Assembly: GCA_947652605.1 (NCBI GenBank)
Contig: OX393576.1
Coordinates: 16,766,575 to 16,830,574, forward strand
Direction of reading: 5' to 3'
Length of the DNA: 64,000 bases
DNA from: Elmis aenea
Lineage: Eukaryota > Arthropoda > Insecta > Coleoptera > Elmidae
Shown here: positions 56,644 through 64,000 of the stretch, piece after piece
How positions within the stretch are numbered: position 1 is the stretch's first letter
How the letters are laid out: each line of letters begins with the position of its first letter
Program-made: the position numbers and the translations under genes
Notes under the pieces: generated by a model
Database searches by the model: none
Seen by the model: only the letters and a program-made list of their open reading frames with translations
Told to the model about the DNA's origin: nothing

Positions 56644-58084
56644 TCATATTATGCCTTCGTTGTTAGAATGTTTGTGTGTGACTCTAATTTCTACACTATT
56701 AATTACATGATGAGCTGTTGTTTGAATTTAGTGTGGGAAAATTGCTTATACTGCACCGTGCTTTACCCAATTTCGGTTTTGATCGCCTGACTGTGATGCA
56801 TCGACAATCGTAAATAACGAATTGAGACATCAGTGTTTAGCGTATGAATGAACTTTTTTGCTTATATTTTTTTTTTTAGAAGACATCAACTTGGTAATTG
56901 TTATAACGGTACACTTTTAAAATTTATTTCTTTTAAACGCCTCGCACACCAATGATATATCTTGATCACATTACCCCCATAACCTAATGACAAGCCGAAG
57001 ATTACCTGTGCGGCTCATGTAATTACAGTCCAAATTAATGCTCATTTATCGTCTAGACGTTTTTGCCGCATACTTACTGGTGGTAGGTTGTAAAAACATA
57101 CTCACGGAACTGTTGTTAATGCTTTAACACACACTCTCTGAATGTTAACAAGCACAGAACGCCATTAAGCCAACGAGTGTAACCAATACATCATTTGCAC
57201 AAAATAATTTTAAAGCGCGCAACGGTGTGTGTAAATTATTTACGAATTTATTTTCTTCCTTTAAAAACAAAGTTAAAAGGAAACCATCGTAAACGAACAT
57301 TATTTATTGAAGCTTTCGAACACAATTTATCATGTAATTGATACTATTGGAATATTAATGAGTGATTCACAGATCCAGCGCGGCTGTTACTGCACCTCTT
57401 AAACAACAGTTAACCCTGCATTGCTATCACTTACCATTAAATATTAACTCGGGCAAGAGCCAATGTGTGTTTCCGAAAATTAACTATGGTTGTTTAGTTT
57501 AATTGGTCTCGTATTTCAATTGGCTCATTAGGGGACGGTCTAGACACAGCAGCAGAATTGATATGTACAAATATTTGTTTTTTAAATACATTGTGACCGA
57601 ATATAGAAGTTCGTGTAGGGAATTTCTAAATTAATATAAGTGCAAGATCGTAAAATAAAAAAGAGTTTTTAAAATATTTATCGATGCTTCTGTTAATAAA
57701 AGTACGAAACACTTAAAAAACGTATTTTTGATAACCTAAATATATCTGGTGCCTCTACAATTAAACAAAATATTGTCAATATAAAACGTTGTGCAATCAA
57801 ATTAAATAGATAAAAAATATGCTTTTTTTACTTGTATATCTGTCACCGCTAAAACAAATAGTTAAAATTGAAATGTTTCGCTATTCTATACTTTATCTCG
57901 TTATTCCATAGAATACTGGTAGCGATGGGTAAACTGTGCAATGAAATATATTTTGAGTAAGAAAAGTTCTGCTATACTTTCACAAATACCTAATATTTCT
58001 GTTTACATCAGTAATAGATGGATAGGTTAAAGGTTGGTTTAAGCTGTTTTTAGGAAATAATGATATAAAGCTGATAGCTTCATC
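56644..58084. other. Non-coding stretch, probably unique
   Basis: Somewhat less AT-rich at 56940-57560; no gene or repeat identified. Confidence 0.4.
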
Positions 58085-58456
58085 ATGTGCCATGCAAGTC
58101 AACGATTCAACGTATAGTAGACTGGCCCCCGCGATCACCCGATTTAACGTCACCCGACTATTTTCTGTGGGGGTACCTGAAAGTCTACGCTAATAAACCA
58201 ACAACAATTCCAATGCTTCAGGACAATATTCGACTTGAAATTGCGGAAATAGCTCGCGAAACGTGCGAGAATGTCATGAAAAATATGATTAAAAGAACAG
58301 GCATTTGTAACGCTGCCAGAGGTGGTCACTTGAGCGATGTCATATTCCATACATAATTGTCATAAGCCTACTGTTGAATAAAAAAATCCAAATTTAAAAA
58401 AATCATTTCCTGGTTATTCAAAAACAACATCGGCCTGGAACATAATATTCACCCTG
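58085..58456 (+). mobile_element. 3' end of a Tc1/mariner-type element with CACCCTG-TA terminus
   Basis: It contains the transposase tail (58087-58356), an AATAAA at about 58377, and the terminus CACCCTG at 58450-58456 followed by TA. The 5' part is missing. This is the only CAGGGTG-type terminus in the window attached to transposase-coding sequence. Confidence 0.75.
58087..58356 (+). pseudogene. Mariner-type transposase C-terminal fragment
   Basis: An 89-codon frame contains DWPPRSPDLTSPDYFLWGYL, the last catalytic-aspartate region of Tc1/mariner-like DDE/D transposases (usual form WPPRSPDLTP.DFFLWG). NKPTTIPMLQDNIRLEIA and the terminal GGHLSDVIFHT follow, as in insect relatives. The DDE domain's first two acidic residues and the DNA-binding N-terminus are absent. 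The proline after the aspartate is displaced by a serine (LTSPD). The ATG used is simply the first in the surviving fragment. Not functional. Confidence 0.85.
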
Positions 58457-60664
58457 TACATGTACTTTAACGGTAACATGTCCATTCGGTCTTTATCCTT
58501 AAAACAAAGTTATTATTCAAACTTCACTGCTATGAATCCAATTACAAATTAGCATTGCAATTTAAAAGAAATCGTGTAATAAAAAGAGGCATTTAAACTT
58601 TGTTCTAAAAATGGTTTACTGATTTTTTTGTTTATAATAATTTACCTTAAAATTGGAAAATTAGTAGAATGCCAATTTTATTACAAATTATTGTTGAAAA
58701 TTCAATCGGGTAATGGAAAATTTTGGATTCTTAATAAAAATATTAGATACTTATGTTTTACAATTACCGCACAATGATTTCTTACCTTTAATCAATGCCC
58801 TATATGTTTCGCGTAAAAAAAAACAACAAATTGCCTAATTACATGACTACCCGTATATTTTTGTAATACACATGTAAATAGGCGCTTTTTTATGCCTATT
58901 ATTGTAGACCCATAATTCAGTTTGACCTTCACAAAAATATTTTTTTAAGTAACTTTTTGCTGGAAGGGATGAACTTAAGTGATTTTAGCATAGTATTTTA
59001 ATATTTATAATGTTTATCACAACAGTAACTTAAAAACCTTCGTAACTTGTACCACATGAGTTTTGAAAGGTTTTATACCTTGTTTTTTATTGTTTTCACA
59101 GCCTACTATGTCTTACTTTACAAAAAAAAACTAAAAAAGCTTCGTAGCTTGCGTATTATTGAAAATAACTACATCAACCCGTATACATATCTTGGATTAA
59201 GAAAAAATAAGGTATTTAAATAGGCCATAGCCTACTATAGCTTCCATTTAAAAAAAAGTAAGTTTGTCATAACTTTTTAACGGCGAGCGTAAAAAATGTT
59301 TTTTTAATATCATTGAATTTTGCATAAAAATGTCTAAAAATGATCTTCATAATCTTTTTCGATATTTACAACAATAATGGAGATATGACACATTATTAAT
59401 ATGACCAAACAAAAAAAAAACAGTTTTTTTCAAATAACTCAAAAACAGTTCTTTTTTTCTAATAGGTAACTCAAAAACAGGAATTGATAGAATACTTTTG
59501 AAAACGATTCTGAGTTTGTCCCAAAAAAACTGCCTATTTTTGGTAATTTAACCATTTCTCTATCTTGAATATTAAGTAAGATACCCATGTAATCCCATTG
59601 AATTTGGACCACCCTATACATACTGACACGTGTATTTTGCAAACCATATATTTTTTGTGTATAAAATTGTGATAGCGCGTTAAAAGCTGCAAATGTTAAT
59701 TTCTTAAAGGTTTTAGTTAATTCGGATTACATTAATCTTAAACTAGTCGTATTCGAAAAAATATTTGTTTAAAAGTATTTGCGAACAAGGGACGTCGGTA
59801 ACTCATAAAAATTTTAATGGATGTAGCCCTTTACGCAATTATATATTTGTTAAACACAAAACACAAAACTCCAAAGTACTTGTTAGACCTTCAGCTTTGG
59901 AAACATTGAACATCAGGTATTCCGAGTAACTCATAAGTCTAAAAACTACAATCATGTTTATGAGACGTTTTAAAGCGCATTTCTAAGGATTGTAAAAAGA
60001 TTCCGAAGGTGTTTTTTTGCAAGTTAGCTAGGAGGGTTTTATGGCCCTCTATATCCCTTTATTGCCGTAAAGGTTACTGTAAAGTTCAATAGGGATTTTC
60101 ACTATGCGCATTTTATAACGCTTATAATAAGCTACCCGGTTCAATACCAATATAAATAGTATATTTCGTCGCAAAAACTCGAAGGGATATACATTTTTGA
60201 TAATAATTTCGAATACTGTGAATATTTATAAAAGCTGAATATCGACCACTTTAGAAAGAAATAAAAGGTGGAATGAAAATGAACATAGAAGCGGTACGTG
60301 TTGTTTGCCAGGAATTATTGCGTCCGCTGCGTTCGCACTTCTGAACATATTTACAGCGAAATTAATGTTTTTAGGTATTTTACGTGCATTAAACAGTTCA
60401 TAAAGTAAAAAGGCCCGGATAATCACGAATTACTATCTAAGTACTTCAAATAGATATTTTATAACATTTGCCTATTGTAACTGTACAACTTTAAATAATT
60501 TTTATCGGATAAATTCACTTCGTCTTATTTTTCTCATCGCTTTGATCAATTTGTGTTTGTAGCACAATATACCTAAAGAAACAGGCGGTATTTCGCTTCA
60601 AAAATTCTCTAACTGCAGTCGTTAATCAACACCCATACATTATTTATAACTGTTCATTTTCTAC
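58457..60664. other. AT-rich stretch with one degraded right terminus
   Basis: GGACCACCCTA-TA at about 59607-59619 resembles the right end of the CAGGGTGGTCCA family (43622-44405), but no left end is found. CTCAAAAACAG is repeated at about 59438 and 59470. Otherwise featureless. Confidence 0.4.
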
Positions 60665-60848
60665 TAGGGTTTTTCTTTCGTTATTCCGGTTTTCAGGTCC
60701 GTTTGAAACTATTTTATTTTTCCCGGGAAATACTATTGTCCCGGAAAATTCCGAGATATTTAAAAATGTTGTTTTCGTTTATTTTGTGTTAAGAACTATT
60801 ATCAAACCTTATCAGATATATTATAAATGTGTTTACTAACATTAAAAA

Positions 60849-61724
60849 CAGGGATGAAATAACGTTTTAAATCATTACGTTATTGTATAAGGTTGTTTCT
60901 TATTTGTTTTCGTTACATAACGTTATAAATAACATTAAAAAAATTAATACTTGTGTTTTATAACGTTATGTAAATAATGATATATAACGTTATAAAAATA
61001 AATTTAATTTGTAACTCTGAAATTATACTCGGGATTTTTAAATCGTAAAATTTAATAAATAGTACAAAATTACCTTAAGATATTTTATTTTAATTTTCAT
61101 ATATGAAATATAAAGTATAACTTAAACTTAAAAGAAATTGAAATTTAATTATTAAACAATAACGTTACAAAATAACCTTTTTTCTACTACCACTGATGTA
61201 AATGACTCTTACCGTACAGCCTGCAGGCAAAGTAAGTGGGTCCTTACGCACGGTAAGCAAAACGCACACTTGTCTGGAAAGATCGAAGTAGCCTTACGTC
61301 AATCACTGCCTGCATGCCATAGTAAGTGAGTTATAACCCACGATAAGCAAAACGCACACTTGTCTAAAAATGCCAAAGTGGACTCACGTCAAAATGGACA
61401 AGACAACGTAATTACATGTGTATATTAGCCAAAAATCCGTTAAAATCGTAGGTATCATGTGATCGTAGAAAAAGTAAGCTACATAAAGCAATTACGCACA
61501 AGTGGAAAAGTTGCGCAGGGAGTATTTACACAAAATAATATTGGATTATGAAACATTATTTTTTATTAGAACGTTATTAAAATATCGTTACGTCATTGTA
61601 TTAGAAATTATAGTTGAAACGTTATAATAACATTATTGGTTATCGTAATGCTAGAATATTGAAAAACTTGATTCTTATTTCAAAATAGTTTTTCAGCTTT
61701 GTAATAACAGATTATGCACGCCCG
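60849..61724. mobile_element. Nested CAGGGATGAAATAACG element with AACGTTAT clusters
   Basis: It interrupts the older hAT copy. The left end is CAGGGATGAAATAAC; the inverted right end (GATTATGCACGCCCG) is similar but diverged. Many ATAACGTTAT-type palindromes fill both subterminal zones (60858-61010, 61565-61660). The centre holds two 89-base repeats (61219-61394). The flanks do not show a matching 8-bp duplication, so hAT assignment rests on the terminus. Confidence 0.6.
61219..61394 (+). repeat. Two tandem 89-base repeats
   Basis: Copies start GCCTGCAGGCAAAGTAAGTG (61219) and GCCTGCATGCCATAGTAAGTG (61308). Both contain GGTAAGC/GATAAGC followed by AAAACGCACACTTGTCT. A relative on the other strand is at 13735-13990. 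Confidence 0.85.
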
Positions 61725-62229
61725 TAGTATGCGTAAAGAAGCTTGATCTCCATGACAAAGTTTAAATCATTAAAATATTAACAGTTCTATTTTTGTGAAC
61801 CCTGCTAGTGCGAAGCAAAATAGCTTATAAATAAAATTTCGTTTAATAAAACGATGTCTCTTTGCTGCTAAATGCTCTCAAGACGATTCTACTCACATTA
61901 ATGGAGTCACCTTGTTTTTTTACAATCACATTAAAAAAATTCTTTAGAAAAATGATTTGATTGTGTTCATGAAATTGCAATAGAAAAAGGGAATGTTTTT
62001 CATTCTCAAATATATATTTCTCTCGCCAATATCATTTATAATAACCATGAAGCAAAATGTATTGTAGGTATGTATGACTCGGAGTTGTTTTTAAATAAAT
62101 AACCGCTCTCTTTCTTATTTGTGTTATTTATTTAAATTTATTACATCCCTGGATTCCGGGAAATCCCAAAAAGAAGTCCGACTATCTCCCGGAATCCCAG
62201 CATAAGCAATCATTTCCAATGTTGTTAAA

Positions 62230-64000
62230 TTTTTTACAAAAGAAATCATTTATAACTTCAACCGTGTATAATACGTAAGCAATAATCCAAATATTAAACT
62301 ATTTTTAATATATTTTAGATATTTTATCGTAATCACTGTTATGAAGAGTTAAACGAAAAATCATGTTACTAGCTCTACATGACGTAATAAAATGAGGCTC
62401 CTCAACTGTTTTGCTTGTTACTGACAGTTTTATAAAAAAGTAACTTAAAATATTACCTTTACTAATATAAAAAACAGCAACGTTTTTGTACAAGCACATT
62501 TTAAGCCGAATAACAAGGTCACATTTCTAAGAATTTTGAACCTTTTGTTTTGTTTAACCCGATTTTGCTTCGGTTGATCCTTTATTCTGTTTTTTCGACT
62601 TGCTAGCCCTAAAAAACACAATGACCTTGTTGTATTATAAGGGATCCATGAAATGACTCGACTAACGGCCTGTGGTCTTCGCTTTGACCTCGAACAACTA
62701 TTAGAAATGTTGTAAACTAATATTAGGGTTGTGTGCTTAATGTTTTGACAATATTAGGGGGTGGGGTGAAATAGACACTGGAATGCTCAGTTTCCAAAAA
62801 TCTTGCACTGTAAGTTTATCTGTTAGCCAAAAATAAACACTGTAATAAATTGTGTCAGTGTGTTATTGTATGTAGTTGAATGAAATGGTATGTCTTACAA
62901 TATTAATATTATTATTTGTGCTACGATTCGGTATTGGAAATTTAAATTCTATTAACGCACAATGCTCTTCCGTTTTATAAATGTATGTAATACCATAGTA
63001 ACCTGTATATTATGCGCATAACACAATAATGTGCTAAACAAAAAACATATTAATGGCTGTGCCAATGCTTGAGATACTACGATCGTAAATTTGAAGTAAA
63101 CATAATATAAAATTCAGTAGTTTTGCATTTTTGTCTGCACGCAAACTCGTTACTTAAGGCTCTAATTGGATAAAGATTTATATGTCTACATTTTTTATCG
63201 TCAGCTTGTTATATATTATTGTAGCACGTATAAGATATGTTGTGCTAATTTTGATGTAAATCATCCATATATTTTTTTTCTGGCCTGAATAAAATAATCG
63301 TAGCAGACATGTGAACATGTCTGCTGCGATTATGTGAACACAATCAAATTAATTTTAATCGAGACCCAAAAATGTTTGATGAATACCATCTTCGAAACAA
63401 CAACTTTTAGCTGATTTATTATTCATATTCATTAATATACGACACGTTTTTTGCGTATTTCCATTAAAAAATAGGATGCACCTTGAAACGGTTTAAAAAC
63501 AATTTTGTATTTTGAATAAGGTGTAACAAGTAAACAAAAATTGGTAATTTAAAAAGAAAAAATTGCTTTAATGATATTCATTTCAGCTAAATACTTTTTA
63601 CGAAAATGTATTATTTTCAGCCATTGTGAGTAATATCTTACGCCAATTATGTAAAGGTATTAAATTCAATAAAACTATGTTAATTGTATGGAAATACTTT
63701 TCGGATGTGTATATTTCCTTGTTCTAAAAATGCTTTATTTGTAGCAAATTTTTCACATAATATATTTATCCCTTATTTATGAAAAATGAAAAAGTTGTTT
63801 AAGTGCCAAGTAGTTCAAAATTATTTAGCACATTTTTTGTTCTGTAAGTAAAGAAAAATATTATAAACATAAAATTGTTTGGTGATTTCCAAATGAGGGG
63901 GTCAATGCAATAACTGGACATGTCCACTTTTACCAATTTTACAGGAGAGACAAATAACGTTTTATTGCGTGAAATATTGAGAAAAACGAATTTTTTCCAC
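62230..64000. other. Non-coding stretch
   Basis: Apart from the hairpin at 63296 nothing is recognised. The open frame at 62305-62499 (minus) shows no domain. Confidence 0.4.
63296..63331. repeat. 17-bp-stem hairpin with a two-base loop
   Basis: AATCGTAGCAGACATGT, loop GA, then the reverse complement with one mismatch. It is too short and too tightly looped for a microRNA precursor; possibly a cruciform-type palindrome or MITE remnant. Confidence 0.75.

Larger units (their letters stand above)
60665..62229. mobile_element. TAGGGTTTC-family hAT copy split by another hAT element
   Basis: The left part (TAGGGTTTTTCTTTCG, TTTCCCGGGAAATACT) and the right part follow the element at 5989-6776: AAGAAGC.TGATCTCCATGACAAAGTT, GTCTCTTTGCTGCTAAATGCTCTCAAGAC, ATCCC.GGATTCCGGGAAATCCC. 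The terminal GAGAAACCCTA is not preserved. The flanks TTTTCTAC (60657-60664) and TTTTTTAC (about 62230-62237) could be an aged duplication. A decayed trace of the dimerisation-domain frame is at 61838-61915. Confidence 0.75.

Noticed and set aside
1..64000. CRISPR array, bacterial operon, phage or integrated animal virus
   Set aside because: No spaced direct-repeat array, no ribosome-binding-site-led gene clusters and no viral protein similarity; all coding traces are transposon or LINE genes.

Overview
The window is strongly AT-rich, repeat-dense animal nuclear DNA. It most likely comes from an insect, but the order cannot be fixed from the sequence. It holds hAT, Tc1/mariner-type, piggyBac and Harbinger-like DNA transposons, LINE relics, a tRNA-headed SINE, a Penelope-like fragment and an LTR. 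I found no intact host gene, no cellular tRNA or rRNA gene, no CRISPR array and no bacterial-type operon. The open frames are short. The only ones with recognisable protein similarity are broken transposon genes: hAT, piggyBac and mariner-type transposases and LINE reverse transcriptase. The window is best read as intergenic or intronic sequence built by repeated transposon insertion.

Layout. From 0 to 9 kb there is a 60-bp-stem hairpin, an inverted-repeat element split by a hAT MITE (1557-2532), an inverted pair of Penelope-like ends carrying hammerhead-like motifs (3785-4479), a hAT element inside a hAT element (5186-7244) and an RTE/SINE-like retroposon (7395-7930). From 9 to 20 kb there are two elements built on GGGACA motifs, three large foldback elements, a solo LTR with an internal minisatellite (14200-15763) and a Harbinger-like MITE inside a foldback (17943-19658). 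From 20 to 36 kb there are hAT remnants, a three-level nest (27186-29585), two LINE or foldback relics, a hAT MITE inside a foldback fragment, and the SINE. From 36 to 46 kb there is a hAT-like shell around other repeats and two foldbacks lying end to end at a TATA. From 46 to 64 kb there is a 478-bp-spaced direct duplication, a hAT MITE with a perfect target duplication, a frameshifted LINE fragment, a piggyBac relic inside a hAT-like element, a mariner-type transposase 3' end and a hAT-in-hAT nest with internal 89-bp repeats.

Unifying theme. At least eight large palindromic elements, several with arms of 150-500 bases, are flanked by TA and begin or end with CAGGGTG-like or CAGCG-like termini. 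The one fragment carrying a mariner-type transposase C-terminus (58085-58456) ends in the same CACCCTG-TA motif. The palindromes are therefore plausibly non-autonomous, arm-expanded derivatives mobilised by that transposase class. Transcripts across these arms would be long hairpin RNAs.
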